A stretch of 64,000 bases of DNA from Anolis sagrei. Taxonomy: Eukaryota > Chordata > Lepidosauria > Squamata > Anolidae. Numbering within the stretch: the first letter of the stretch is position 1; each line of letters begins with the position of its first letter. The translations under genes were made by a program, and so were the position numbers. Of the stretch, positions 1 through 10,975 are shown piece after piece. The notes beneath the pieces are model-generated. The model made no database searches. It saw only the letters and a list, made by a program, of their open reading frames with translations, and was not told the origin of the DNA. The stretch lies in NCBI RefSeq assembly GCF_037176765.1, contig NC_090021.1:192189878-192253877 (forward strand), read 5' to 3'.

Positions 1-179
1 TTCTTTTGAAGAGTGAATTAAGTAGAAAATAAGTCATGCATTGATTTTATTTAAATGCTCCAAATGCTGTGCATTTTCCATAAGTTAATTAAGGCCGAAT
101 TCTCTTCTTAAGGAGTCAAGTGAAGATGGTGAAGTAAAATTATGAAGGCCATTGTAATTGGTGTTTACATTGATTAGAC

Positions 180-313
180 CAGTGGTTCCCAACCTTTGGT
201 CCTCAAGGTGTTTTGTACTTCAGCTCCCATTATTCCTAACAGCTAGTAAACTGGCTGGGATTTCTGAGAGTTGAAGTCCAAAACACCTGGAGGACCAAAG
301 GTGGGAACCACTG
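180..313. mobile_element. Palindromic hAT MITE, 134 bp
   Basis: Inverted ends (CAGTGGTTCCCAACC, and its complement at the right) enclose two arms rich in the motif GGTGTTTTG / CAAAACACC. The perfect 8-bp target duplication GATTAGAC lies at 172-179 and 314-321. The element is non-autonomous, and its near-palindromic body could form a long hairpin. Confidence 0.9.
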
Positions 314-572
314 GATTAGACTGAAGGCCACTGGTTGTATAGTGGAATATTTTCCGACTCTAATGGGAATTCCAATGTATTGAATAATATAAAAATTATC
401 CATGTCCAAAGAAGTGCACAGGGAACAAAAAAATAGATGTAATAAAATAAAACTGAATTAGATACAAGATTCCTCTTGTATTATGGGACATTTCCCCAGT
501 GAATACAAATATCACCCAAGTGGAAGACATTTTTATTTTCTTCCAATGCAGATATGTTGATAGCAACTACAT

Positions 573-707
573 CAGTGGTTCTCATCCTGAGAGTTCCCAG
601 GTGTTTTGGCCTACAACTTCCAGATATCCCAGCCAATTTACCAATATGTTAGGATTTCTGGGAGTTGAAGGTCAAACATCTGGGGACCCATGGATTGAGA
701 ACCACTG
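573..707. mobile_element. Palindromic hAT MITE, 135 bp
   Basis: Same family as the copy at 180. The target duplication AACTACAT / AACTACAC (7/8) lies at 565-572 and 708-715. An open frame of 69 codons running across it is fortuitous. Confidence 0.88.
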
Positions 708-713
708 AACTAC

Positions 714-1685
714 ACAGCATGTTATGTCTACTGCACTTTTTCATCATTCACCAAATAATGGCATGACATTTTATCTTAATAGATTTTGCTGGTTGGGACA
801 AAAATAACGGATTTAAATTGTAAAAATTAAGAAATTTATTAGGATACATTTTTGTCCAAACCGTTTTTCTTCTTGTTTAACATATCTGTATGTGACTGAA
901 ATTTGGGGGAATTGTCCTGATAACAATATTAAAGAATGCCCATCTTCTGGGTACAGTTCTGTATGGATTCTGTAACAAAAATCATTATGAGGGATTGAAC
1001 TGTCTAGGCCTCGTTTATAAGAGTTAAAACCTTCCATTGCTTTATAAATAGCATCCATTCCTGTGGTATTCAGAAACTCTGAAGTTCAACTATTGTTACA
1101 CTGCCAATAAACTGTACCGTTTTCATACTAATTCCTGAAATGTCAACCAAAGCCTTCGCCTCTAGAATTGTGGCCTTCAGAGAAAGAAGCAAACAAAGTA
1201 GGGCTTCTGTCTTCCTCGGAGGATGACATCTTAGCACTTTCTCTCCTATAGGAATCTTTTGCAAATTGTGTTTTGTTTTGTTAAATGTTATAGGAAAATA
1301 CTTCAAAGAAACAGATTATAGGATGCACTTGGGTACAATATCTCTTTTGCCCTTTAAAAATATGTATATTAAAGCACAGCATTTTTAAGTTTAACATGTT
1401 GTGTGATAGATGTTTTAGATGAAGTATTTATTTGACTATGCAGTGATCAAACAGGAGAAGCAAAATTGAGTCTTCCCATGGTGCCTTAGTACATTTTAAA
1501 GCCACTTTTAATATACATGGCTGTTGTCTCTTAAAAAAAGAAACCAAAAAAGAAAACATCTTAGATCAACCCCATCGCCTCAAAATGTGAATGCTAAACC
1601 AGTATTTGTTTTATAGAATTTACCATTAGAGCTATGTTTCCCAATCCCTTTTCTATCTAACATTGGACTTCAAGAACTTTATTGA
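714..1685. other. Intergenic, no feature recognised
   Basis: AT-rich, apparently single-copy sequence without recognisable repeats or convincing coding exons. It could include UTR of a neighbouring upstream gene, but nothing in it shows that. Confidence 0.4.
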
Positions 1686-1834
1686 GGCCCCTTCTTCACA
1701 GCTGAATAAAATCCCACATTTTCGGCTTTGAACTGGAATATATGGCAGTGTGGACTCAGAAAACTCAGTTCGAAGCAGATATTGTGAGATTTTCTGCCTT
1801 GAAGTTCTGGGTTATATGGCTGTGTGGAAGGGCT
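1686..1834. mobile_element. Palindromic MITE, 'TATGGCAGTGTRGA' family, subfamily 2
   Basis: The ends read GGCCCCTTC... and ...GTGTGGAAGGGC. Inside are TATATGGCAGTGTGGACTC and GTTATATGGCTGTGTGGAAG, which are diverged inverted copies of one unit. The same arrangement recurs at 12537-12697. I cannot place the superfamily, because no clear target duplication was found. Confidence 0.6.
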
Positions 1835-2494
1835 CACAGAAATATCATAGATTTCATGACTTGTCCAGCTGCAGTTTTTATCATCAAAGTAAGTTTTATG
1901 AATCAGTCAATGGAACTTCAGAATGAATGAATGTTTGCTCTTTGTCACGCATATCCCCTACTCATTGTACAGGTGTATAAGATATGTCCATATTGTAATT
2001 GTTTTTATTCTGCCTTGTTTTGGATTATAAACACGCATATTTTAAAGTGTCTGTTATCACTGTGATTTAAATTGTGACAAACTAGACAACAAAGGTAACT
2101 CATGACTTTCCAAGACAACAATAAAAATAAGATCGGACCAAATCTTTGTTAATAGAAGCTGTATTTCTATTGTACCGAAAAGAAATATATAATGTGGGTT
2201 TTTAAAAATCTTTTACAATGACCATACCTGATCCTGCAAAACTATAATGAAGATAACTTGATTCCAAAGGCTCGAATACTGTTGCTGCCTTGTGCTAATT
2301 TGTTGCCATTTTTCTAATATTACGCAATAATAATCAATTGTTTTTGGATAAACGGATTTCCCAATACCTTGCTTCCTTCATGAACACAACCTGCTGTTTT
2401 CTTTCTGCTACCAGTGCACTAGTAGTTTACTAACAGGATTCCAGCCAGAATCCCAATGTGCAAAGAATTGTAGTCGGTACCAATATATTGCATT
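1835..2494. other. Intergenic, no feature recognised
   Basis: AT-rich sequence with no coding signal and no repeat that I recognise. Confidence 0.35.
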
Positions 2495-2719
2495 GGGATC
2501 AGATATTTTGAGTTAGTGTCCATTTTGATAGATTCTGCATCCATGGGTTCAATCATCCATGGCTTGAAAATATTCCAAAAACCAAATCTTAATTTTGCCA
2601 TTTTATATAATAGACACCATTTTACTATGCCATTGTATATAGTGGGATTGGAACATTCATGGATTTTGGTATCCATGAGGATCCTGGAACCGAACCCCAT
2701 GGATTCCAAGAACTCACTG
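2495..2719. mobile_element. Tigger-like (Tc1/mariner) MITE, degenerate
   Basis: It contains CCATGGGTTCAATCATCCATGG near the left and GGATTTTGGTATCCATGAGG with CCTGGAACC...CCCCATGGATTC near the right. This is the layout of the short Tigger-like elements with 'GTATCCATGGG' ends found in amniotes. The left boundary is uncertain. Confidence 0.55.
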
Positions 2720-2720
2720 T

Positions 2721-3135
2721 GGCTCCTTCTACACTGCCATATAATCCAGGTTTTATGTTGTTGTTGTTTTTGTTGTGTCAGGAGCGAGTTGAGAAACTGC
2801 AAATCGCTTCTGGTGTGAGAGAATTGGCTGTCTGCAAGGATGTTGCCCACGGAATGCCAAGATGTTTTACCATTGTGTGGGAGGCTCCTCTCATGTCCCC
2901 GCATGAGAAGCTGGAGCTGACAGGTGGGGGCTCACCCCCTCCCCGGATTCAAACCACCAACCTTTTAGTCAGCAGTCCTGCTGGCAGAAAGGTTTAACCC
3001 ACTGCACCACCAGGGACTCCTTATCAAAACAGATAATCTACATCTGCTTTGAACTGGATTATTTGAGTCTACACTGCCATATAATCCAGTTCAAAGCAGA
3101 TAATCTGGATTTTATATGGCAGTGTAGAAGTGGCC
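2721..3135. mobile_element. Palindromic MITE, 'TATGGCAGTGTAGA' family, split by a SINE
   Basis: The left arm (GGCTCCTTCTACACTGCCAT) and right arm (TATGGCAGTGTAGAAGTGGCC) are inverted copies. The middle is interrupted at about 2758-3019 by a tRNA-derived SINE. Internal AATCCAGTTCAAAGCAG units alternate in both orientations. Confidence 0.7.
2758..3019 (-). mobile_element. tRNA-derived SINE, squamate type, about 260 bp
   Basis: Read on the minus strand it opens GGAGTCCCTGGTGGTGCAGT, with a polymerase III A box (GTGGTGCAGTGGGTTAAAC) and a B box (GGTTGGTGGTTTGAATCC). It ends in a tail with TCACACCAGAAGCGATTTGC and CTCCTGACACAAC. The tail differs from the BovB-like tail of the SINE at 4895, so it is a different family. 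It is inserted in the MITE at 2721-3135 and is therefore younger than that. Confidence 0.85.
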
Positions 3136-3280
3136 TGAAACTCATTACAAATATTACCTGTAATGTGCTACTTTTGAGAAGTAATGAAGGCACAACAATA
3201 ACATCTTTGCAGAACAGTGTAATGGATAACAACTTTCACGGCCACAGTCTTCATAAGAGAAAAGTTGCAGGATATATTAA

Positions 3281-3370
3281 TATTTATTATTACTATTATT
3301 ATCATTTATTTATATCACACCTTCAAATGTACATGGCACTTTACATCAAAACAACCAAATACAGTGGGTC
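3281..3370 (-). mobile_element. LINE 3' end remnant with ATTATT tail
   Basis: An ATT-rich tail is followed by TTTATATCACACCTTC and TGGCACTTTACATC, a diverged version of the 3' ends shared by L2/CR1-type LINEs in this window. Confidence 0.4.
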
Positions 3371-3517
3371 CTGCCAAAAGCATACAATCTAAAGTATGTG
3401 TGTATATGCATACACATACGTAGAGGGAAGGAAGAATAATAAATCACAAAACTATACAATATAAAACTATTCAGACCCCCAAACCACAATACAAATGAAA
3501 CTGACTCATACATATAA

Positions 3518-3663
3518 AACCCCTTCTACATTGCCATATAATCCAATTATCAAAGCAAATAATCCAGATTATCTGATTTGAACTGGATTTTATGCGTCTA
3601 CACTGCCATATAATCAATTCAAAGCAGGTAATCTGGAGTTTATATGACTGTGTAGAAGGGGCC
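3518..3663. mobile_element. Palindromic MITE, 'TATGGCAGTGTAGA' family, 146 bp
   Basis: Compact copy with inverted ends CCCCTTCTACATTGCCATAT and GTGTAGAAGGGGCC and a central TCTACACTGCCATATAATC. Same family as 2721-3135 and 14470-14680. Confidence 0.75.
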
Positions 3664-3682
3664 AAAGTATACATGACTAATC

Positions 3683-3804
3683 CACTGTATCTCAAACTGC
3701 TCCTCCAGGTGTTTTGGAGTTCAACTCCCAGAAATCCCAGCTTTTTTACTATTGTGGGAGCTGAAGTCCAAAACATCTCGAGGAGCACAGCTTGAAAAAC
3801 ACTG
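3683..3804. mobile_element. Palindromic hAT MITE, diverged copy
   Basis: CACTGTATCTCAAACTGCTC at the left and CACAGCTTGAAAAACACTG at the right, with the GGTGTTTTGG / CCAAAACATC inner arms of the family at 180. The target duplication is not clear (GACTAATC against AATCAATC). Confidence 0.65.
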
Positions 3805-4529
3805 AATCAATCCAAATTTAAATGAGAAACTATGTGATATAATACTGGTTGCCAGTCGATCAGTTTCAACTCCAAGTTCTTTAGACGTAATCAGTAAATT
3901 TTGTACTGGAATAAAACCCTGGATTTAAATGTGTAGCAAGCAATAGTCAATTGGGCTTTTGTTCATGCTACTTTTGGAGTGGTAAAATTTGTTTTGAGAT
4001 GGCATATTGGAGGTCCCCCCCCCCCCCCAAAAAAATTGTTTTGAATTTTCATACTTTTCAAGATGAGTTTCTTAAAAGGAAGAAGAAGAAAACCAAGCAA
4101 TAAAGGAATATACTACATGAAATTTTAATAATCAGTAACAATGAATTACCTTTCAAAAGTCTGGCAGTAATAATTATTACTTCTTTAATAAATTGACTGT
4201 CCAAGCTCCACTCTAGCACAGAAGGCTTTGATCAGGTGTGGAAATCTGCAGTTAAGACTACAGCTACAGGTTGAGTATCCCTTATCTGAAATGTGTGAAG
4301 GCCTACCTGGCATCCAGTTCACCTCTTTCTGTAAAATGCTGCAGTTCACAAACCAGTTCCTGCATACTGCACCACTTGCAATTTCTGAATTGTCCCCAAG
4401 AGCTGTGCAGGATCTCACTGAGAACGTACTGGCACATGAACCACTGTGTCTGGTTATTCCTGTCCAGAAAAGGCTATGCCATCAAAAACAGCCTAATTTA
4501 AGGACAGTGTGTCTCCTCTTTATGAATGC
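3805..4529. other. Intergenic, mostly unassigned
   Basis: It holds a run of 14 C at 4015-4028. A short match to the outer end of the Tigger-like element at 47459 (CAGGTTGAGTATCCCTTATC) begins near 4267, and nothing recognisable follows it. Open frames of 76-101 codons at 4185-4533 resemble nothing I know. Confidence 0.35.
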
Positions 4530-5320
4530 TTAGAAGGGGTAATGAGATGGATGGGGAAAAAATGGATTGAATCTGAATGCTGACAAGACAGACATACTTC
4601 CTATTAAGAATATTAAACTGGGCTTAGAGGTTTGTCAACCAGTTTTGGGTATGGTTACATTCCTCCTGAAAGACTCTGTTCTCTCCTAGCTCTCCAAGCT
4701 TCAGTCCAGATAGATGCAACAGTCAGGAGGGCTTACTACCAGTTTTGGCTGATATGCTAGTTGCATCCCTTCCAAGAATCAGAAGACCTAAAAATGGTTG
4801 TGCAGGCACTGGTCGCCTCAAGACTGGACTTGCAATACACTGTACATTGGGCTATTCTGTACTGAATTGGAAACTCCAATTAGTTCAAAACATTGGCCCC
4901 CTGGTAGCACAGCAGGTTAAACGGCTGAGCTGCTGAACCTGTTGACCAAAAGGTTGGTGGTTCGAATCCAGGGAATGAGGTGAGCTCCCACTGTCCCACT
5001 GCTAGCCCTAGCTTCTGCCAACCTAGCAGTTTGAAACATGCAAATGTGAGTAGATCAATAGGTACCGCTTCTGTGGGAAGAAAATGGAGCTCCATGCTCG
5101 CTACATGACCTTGGGGGTGTCTACGGACAATGCCAGCTCTTCAGCTTAGAAATAAGTTGAGCAGCACCCCCCAGAGTCAGACATGGCTAGACAATGTCAG
5201 GAGAAACCTTTACCTATGGCAGCCAAATTTGTTACGGGAACATCGAGAAGTAAGCATATTACCCTCATATTAAAGTCACTCCAGTGGTTGCCCATTAGTT
5301 TCTGGGCAAAGTACAAAGTG
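4530..5320 (+). mobile_element. L2-clade LINE fragment (RT C-terminal part), interrupted by a SINE
   Basis: The translation gives LNADKTDILP (the L2 LNPDKTE motif), then LLKDSVLS. After the SINE it continues LQWLPISFWAKYKV, which matches HWLPISFRAQFKV of the L2 at 8204-9772. Several frame breaks show that it is old. The Sauria SINE at 4895-5216 is inserted in it, and a Penelope-type end abuts it at 5321. Confidence 0.7.
4895..5216 (+). mobile_element. Sauria SINE (tRNA head, BovB-like tail), about 320 bp
   Basis: The head has an A box (TAGCACAGCAGGTTAAACGG) and a B box (GGTTGGTGGTTCGAATCC). The middle carries TGCAAATGTGAGTAGATC and the end has CAGAGTCAGACATGGCTAG and GTCAGGAGAAACCTTTACC. The AGAGTCRGA..GAC tail matches the 3' end of the BovB at 6020, as expected for a SINE that borrows BovB machinery. 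It looks full length. Confidence 0.9.
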
Positions 5321-5412
5321 GGTTGTTGTAGATTTTTTCAGGCCATATGGCTATGTTCTAGAAGCATTCTCTCCTCCTGCATCTATGACAGGCATCCTCA
5401 GAGGTTGTGAGG
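5321..5412. mobile_element. Penelope-type terminal repeat fragment
   Basis: GGTTGTTGTAGATTTTTTCA, then CATATGGCTATGTTCTAGAA and GGCATCCTCAGAGG, is the same unit as at 16119 and 17329. It begins exactly where the L2 sequence stops. The family call (Penelope-like) is inference. Confidence 0.55.
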
Positions 5413-5711
5413 TCTTAAACCCTACATGTATCCTTTGACTTTCAGTGCTTGTGGCCAGCTTTAATTAGTCTACAGATAATAACAAAGAGGTTCAAGGTAA
5501 ATCACAACACAGATTTAAATACAATATATAACAGAGAACACAGAAAACAATTCAATATGTGTATGGTTTTTAGACAGTGATCATTTAACAACACAGTAAT
5601 TCAGTTTTACTAGCAAGACTGAAGTTAAACCAAGCCCCTGTAAGAGATACTGACACACATAAATTGTGATAATAAAATGTGTGGGGACACAACATATCTA
5701 ATAAAAACTGT

Positions 5712-5712
5712 C

Positions 5713-5754
<42 letters not shown>
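5712..5754. repeat. (TA)n(GA)n microsatellite
   Basis: About 21 bp of TA repeats run straight into about 22 bp of GA repeats. Confidence 0.95.
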
Positions 5755-6019
5755 TAATATGCTTTTGATGTGTAAAAATGCATTCAAGTTTATATTGCTT
5801 ATTTCACATAGACTGAGAGGTTTCTCATTACATTTGCACAACACATCCACAAGTTACAGCCAACACACTAAAATGTCAGGGCACACAATTTAGAAAGCTG
5901 GAAATAAAGGTTTTTTTTAAAGGTATAATCTTTTAAATATGGTATTACTAAAATTAGGATGCATTTTGGTATTTGAACACTAGGTGGTGCTTCTTACTTA
6001 AAACTCATGAAACCACTTT

Positions 6020-7640
6020 TGTTTGTTGTTCATTCGTTCAGTCGTCTCCGACTCTTCGTGACCTCATGGACCAGCCCACGCCAGAGCTCCCTGTCGGCCG
6101 TTACCACCCCCAGCTCCCTCAAGGTCAGTCCAGTCACTTCAAGGATGCTATCCATCCATCTTGCCCTTGGTCGGCCCCTCTTCCTTTTGCCTTCCACTTT
6201 CCCCAGCATAATTGTCTTCTCCAGGCTTTCCTGTCTCCTCATGATGTGGCCAAAGTACTTCAACTTTGTCTCTAGTATCCTTCCCTCCAGTGAGCAGTCG
6301 GGCTTTATTTCCTGGAGGATGGACTGGTTGGATCTTCTCGCAGTCCAAGGCACTCTCAGAACTTTCCTCCAGCACCACAGCTCAAAAGCATCGATCTTCC
6401 TTCGCTCAGCCTTCCCTAAGGTCCAGCTCTCACATCCGTAGGTTACTACAGGGAATACCATGGCTCTGACTAGGCGGATCTTTGTTGCCAGTCTGATGTC
6501 TCTACTCTTTACTATTTTATCGAGACTGGACATTGCTCTCCTCCCAAGAAGTAAGCGTCTTCTGATTTCCTGGCCACAGTCTGCATCTGCAGTAATCTTT
6601 GCACCTAGAAATACAAAGTCTGTCACGGCCTCCACGGTTTCTCCCTCTATTTTCCAGTTGTCAATCATTCTTGTTGCCATAATCTTGGTTTTTTTGACGT
6701 TTAGCTGCAACCTGGCTTTTGCGCTTTCTTCTTTCACCTTGATTAGAAGGCTCCTCAGCTCCTCCTCGCTTTCAGCCATCAGAGTGGTGTCATCTGCATA
6801 TCTGAGGTTGTTAATGTTTCTTCCAGCAATTTTCACCCCAGCTTTGCATTCATCCAGCCCCGCACATCGCATGATGTGTTCTGCATACAAGTTAAAAAGG
6901 TTGGGTGAGAGGATGCAGCCTTGCCGTACGCCTTTCCCAATCTTGAACCAGTCTGTTGTTCCGTGGTCAGTTCTGACTGTTGCTACTTGGTCCTTGTACA
7001 GATTCCTCAGGAGAGAGACAAGGTGGCTTGGGATGCCCATCCCACTAAGAACTTGCCACAATTTATTATGATCCACACAGTCAAAGGCTTTAGAATAGTC
7101 AATGAAGCAGAAGTAGATGTTTTTCTGAAACTCCCTGCTTTTCTCCATTATCCAGCGGATATTGGCAATTTGGTCTCTCGTTCCTCTACCTTTTCTAAAC
7201 CCAGCCTGAACATCTGGCAACTCTCGCTCCATGTATTGCTGGAGTCTTCCTTGCAGGATCTTGAGCATTACCTTACTGGCATGAGAAATAAGGGCCACTG
7301 TACGGAAGTTTGAGCAGTCTTTCGCATTTCCCTTTTTTGGTATGGGGATATAAGTTGATTTTTTCCAGTCTGATGGCCATTCTTGTGTTTTCCATATTTG
7401 CTGGCAAATGGCATGCATCACCTTGACAGCATCATCTTTTAAGATTTTAAACAGTTCAGCTGGGATCCCGTCGTCTCCTGCTGCCTTGTTGTTAGCAATG
7501 CTTCTTAAGGCCCATTCAACCTCACTCCTCAGGATGTCTGGTTCTAATTCATTCACCACACCGTCAAAACTATCCTCAATATTATTATCCTTCCTATACA
7601 GATCTTCTGTATAGTCTCGCCACCTTCTCTTGATCTTGAT
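6020..7640 (-). mobile_element. BovB (RTE clade) LINE, 5'-truncated, long open reverse-transcriptase frame
   Basis: A single minus-strand frame of 588 codons (7796 to 6030) covers the reverse transcriptase. The upstream part of that frame, before about 7640, is flank. It shows NNKAAGDDGIPAELFK, FIDYSKAFDCVDHNKLW, GVRQGCILSPNLFNLYAE, the catalytic box NLRYADDTTL, then FLGAKITADADC, YGCESWTLGKAERR, ELWCWRKVLRVPWTARRSNQ and KYFGHIMRR. This order and wording match BovB. The 3' end reads ...CGACTGAACGAATGAACAAC on the minus strand. The endonuclease domain is missing, so the copy is 5'-truncated. No stop in the retained part means a young insertion. In ruminants and squamates BovB is known for horizontal transfer. 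Confidence 0.93.
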
Positions 7641-7851
7641 GAAACCACTATTTTGCCTATATTGAAATATATAGGCAAAACAGTTCAGAGGTTCTGAAAA
7701 CAGAAAGGACCCAGCAGAACACATAGTTGCCAACTCATTGGAGCCTAGCATCTGAGAGCCCACATTACTCTTTGTAATGCTGGGGGTAACCTGCATAGAG
7801 AGTCTGCATTATACTGATGATATGCTAGTATACCTTGGCAAAGTTTGATTT

Positions 7852-7865
7852 GGGGGGGGGGGGGG
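7852..7865. repeat. Poly(G) run, 14 bp
   Basis: An uninterrupted G tract immediately before a SINE remnant. Confidence 0.95.
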
Positions 7866-7867
7866 AC

Positions 7868-7985
7868 TTTTGTCTTCCTCTGACGCTGAGAGAGTGTGAC
7901 TTGCACAAGGTTATCCAATGGGTATCCATGAAGAATCAAACCCTCATCTCAAGAATCACATCACTGCGCCACACTGTTAGGATAA
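7868..7985 (-). mobile_element. SINE remnant, tRNA-headed, same family as 31113-31275
   Basis: TTGTCTTCCTCTGACGCTGA, GAGAGTGTGACTTGCACAAG and then a decayed B-box-like stretch (AGAATCAAACCCTCATC) and GCGCCACACTG. Read on the minus strand the head is at the right. Only the head side remains. Confidence 0.55.
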
Positions 7986-8203
7986 CAAAAGTAAACTATG
8001 ATATTGTACATGCAAATGCTAAATATGACATGTAAGATACTTTTTTACATCTGTAATCACATCAAAGAAGTAGCTGCATTAATGTCTTATGTCACTCTAG
8101 AGCAGTGGTAACCTATTTTTAGCCCCAACAGAGCATTTATAAGATCTTGATGCCTCCCCCTGCCCCTCGTGACATATAATGCTCATTATTCAAAAAGTGA
8201 CTC

Positions 8204-9772
8204 CTGTTTATTTATTTATTTATTTATTTTATTTCACAGTTTTGTATACCGAGCTTCTCAACCTCGTTGAGGGACTCAGCCCGGTTTACAGCCATAAAAA
8301 CATATACATTCATTAAAATATCATATATCACAAATTACAAAACAACTTTAAAAACACTAAATCTAAAACTACAATGGTCAGCCGTCCTAATAAGATGGAT
8401 CTATATCCACTTCCATCCAGGGTCCTATGGTGTTGTCTCATTCCTCGAAGGCCTGACTCCACAGCCACGTCTTCACCCGTTTCCTAAATGTTAGGATGGA
8501 TGGGGCAGTTCTGGCCTCCAGAGGGAGAGAGTTCCAGAGTGGTGGGGCCACCACCGAGAAGGCCCTGTCCCTCATCCCCACCAGCCGCGCTTGCGAGGCT
8601 GGTGGGACCGAGAGCAGGGCCTCTCCAGATGATCTTAGTAATCTTGATGGTTCGTAGGGGAGAATACGTTCGGAGAGGTAAACAGGGCCGGAGTCATTTA
8701 GGGCTTTATAGGTCAACACCAGCACTTTGAATTGTGCTCGGAAGCTAATTGGCAGCCAGTGGAGCAGGCGTAACAGCAGAGTGGTGTGCTCCCTGTATCC
8801 AGCCCCCATTAGTAATCTGGCTGCCGCACGTTGGACTTGCTGCAGCTTCCGGGCAGTCTTCAAAGGCAACCCCACGTAGAGAGCGTTGCAGTAATCTAAG
8901 TGGAATGTAACCAAAGCGTGTACTACCGTGGCCAAGTCAGCCCTCCCAAGGTACGGACGCAGCTGGCGCACAAGTTTTAATTGTGCGAGAGCTCCCCTGA
9001 CCACCGCTGAGACCTGGGGTTCCAGGCTCAGAGATGAATCCAGGAGAACTCCCAGACTGCGTACCTGAGCTTTTAGGGGGAGTGTGACCCCGTCCAGCAC
9101 AGGCTGTAACCCCGTACCCTGTTCGGTCTTACGACTGACCAGGAGTACCTCTGTCTTGTCTGGATTTAGTTTCAATCTGTTGTCCCTCATCCAGTCCGAG
9201 ACAGCGGCCAAGCACCGGTTCATGACCTGAACAGCCTCCTTAGTGGTAGGTGGAAAAGAGTGATAGAGTTGGACATCATCTGCGTACAGATGACATCGCA
9301 CCCCAAAACTCCGGATGATCTCTCCCAGCGGCTTCATGTAAATGTTAAACAACATAGGGGACAGTATTGAGCCCGGCGGGACTCCACAGTGCAATGGCCG
9401 AGGAGTCGAGCAGGAGTCCCCTAGTGACACCTTCTGGGAGCGACCCTCGAGAAAGGACCGGAGCCACTGCAAGGCAGTACCCCCGAGACCCATTCCCGCG
9501 AGGCATCCCAGAAGGATACCGTGGTCGACGGTATCGAAGGCCGAAGAGAGGTCCAGTAGAACCAACAGGGACACACTCCCCCTGTCCAGTTCCCGGCGCA
9601 GATCATCAACTAAGGCGACCAAGGCTGTCTCAGTACCATGTCCCGGCCTAAAGCCCGACTGTGCCGGATCTAGATAGTCCGTGTCCACCAGGAATTCCCA
9701 GAGTTGCGAGGCCACCACACGTTCCAAGACTTTGCCCAAGTCTTGTTCATGCTGAAGAAGCTGAAAAGGCAA
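8204..9772 (-). mobile_element. L2-clade LINE, 5'-truncated, 444-codon open reverse transcriptase
   Basis: The minus-strand frame from 9772 to 8438 has QSGFRPGHGTETALVALVDD, LLVLLDLSSAFDTVDHGILL, CGVPPGSILSPMLFNIYM, the catalytic box HLYADDVQLYHSF, WMRDNRLKLNPDKTEVLL, RSLGVLLDSSLSLEPQV, LHWLPISFRAQFKVLVLTYK and APPLWNSLPLEARTAPS. This is the domain order of L2-type LINEs. The 3' UTR follows, with CCGGGCTGAGTCCCTCAACG and a tail of AAATAAATAAAT units at 8204-8240. The endonuclease domain is missing. The unbroken frame suggests a recent insertion. Confidence 0.9.
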
Positions 9773-9958
9773 TTAACTTGGTCTAAACAAACCTCCAAAG
9801 AAATGGCATTCATGAAAGAGAAAAATAAAAGAACAAATTGATTTAATTAAACCACATCAATTTCAGGGTAGCTTAAGTATCCAACTTCATGGAATTTTTT
9901 GATGAGAATATACGAGAATATCCTGTCACTGGATGTTAATTTTCTTGCAGCTGATAAT

Positions 9959-9961
<3 letters not shown>

Positions 9962-10000
<39 letters not shown>
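9962..10000. repeat. (TA)n microsatellite
   Basis: 39 bp of pure TA repeats. Shorter TA runs recur at 10080-10088 next to the following repeat. Confidence 0.97.
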
Positions 10001-10003
<3 letters not shown>

Positions 10004-10084
10004 TACAAAAGTAACAATTGTGCTTTGGAGTTTTTCACAAATTACTTGATACATTAATATATAGAACAAAAAAACATTTATATA

Positions 10085-10960
10085 TATACTAGCTTGGGTA
10101 TCCATCATTGACTGGGCTATTTGAAAAAGTCAGTTTTAACTGTACAAAATGTATAAGGTTGTGGCTAAACTACAACTCACATCATGCCAGGTTAACCCCA
10201 AAAAACTTCCCCCCAAAGCCCTCCTGTATTTGTTGTTAATCATGGGGGTTGGGTGCCAAGTTAGGGTCAGGACCAATGTTGGTGGGGGTCTAGAGTGCTC
10301 TTTGTTTGCAGGTGAACTATAAATCCCAGTACCCACAATGTCTATCACTTAAGATGAATCCCCCACAAACCTCTCCAGTATTTTTCTTTGGTCATGGGGA
10401 TTCTGTGTGCCAAATGTGGCACAGATCAACTGTCAGTGAGTGTCACAGTGTTCTGACTTGATGCAGGGTGAACTACAGCTTCCATCATGTGGAGTCAGTC
10501 CCTCAAACTCCTCCAATATGTGTAGTTAATGATTAGTTCTGCTCTGTTTGTTGTGCAGACAGAGTTGAAAAGTATAGGAAAGGGTTAAGGGAAAGGCAGT
10601 GGACAGGATCATGCAAATTCCACACCAATGGAGAGAGTAAGAAACACTGGGATGTCTCTGTGGTGGACCAAACATATAAAATCTAGGATGAAATTGTCTC
10701 TGAATGAAAACATTCCTTGGGTGGTAGCCAGTATAGTGTTTGGGGAAAACATTGTCAGGGGTCGGGCTACATGTTCATGGTGTCCTCCATAAGCTGAAAT
10801 GTCATTGGAGGGAGCAAGGGCTTTTGATGGCTCCTCAGCACTGTGGGTTAAAGCTGTTTGTGGAAGCAAAAGCCTGTCTCTGGAAGTGGGCACCCCAACC
10901 ACATACACACATACACATTTTCACTTTTATTAGGTAGATTGATATTTAGATATAGATATA
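10085..10960. mobile_element. Unclassified interspersed repeat, composite
   Basis: It begins TATATACTAGCTTGGGTATC after TA runs and ends TTTTATTAGGTAGATTGATA. Inside, a unit of about 190-200 bp with 'AACTACAACTC / GAACTATAAATCCCAGT / GAACTACAGCTTCCATC' spaced motifs recurs about three times (10140-10500), so it is internally tandem. The TATACTAGCT start recalls a common squamate repeat, perhaps Helitron-like. I cannot confirm the class. Confidence 0.4.
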
Positions 10961-10975
10961 TTATAGATCGTAATG

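Noticed and set aside
180-313. The strong palindromes of about 135 bp as host regulatory hairpins
   Set aside because: Each has an 8-bp target duplication and more than ten copies occur in the window, so they are MITEs.
813-4533. Small frames of 60-161 codons, such as 2419-2904 (minus) and 4228-4533 (plus)
   Set aside because: They run across MITE, SINE and Tigger-like sequence or have shadows on the other strand, and none resembles a known protein.
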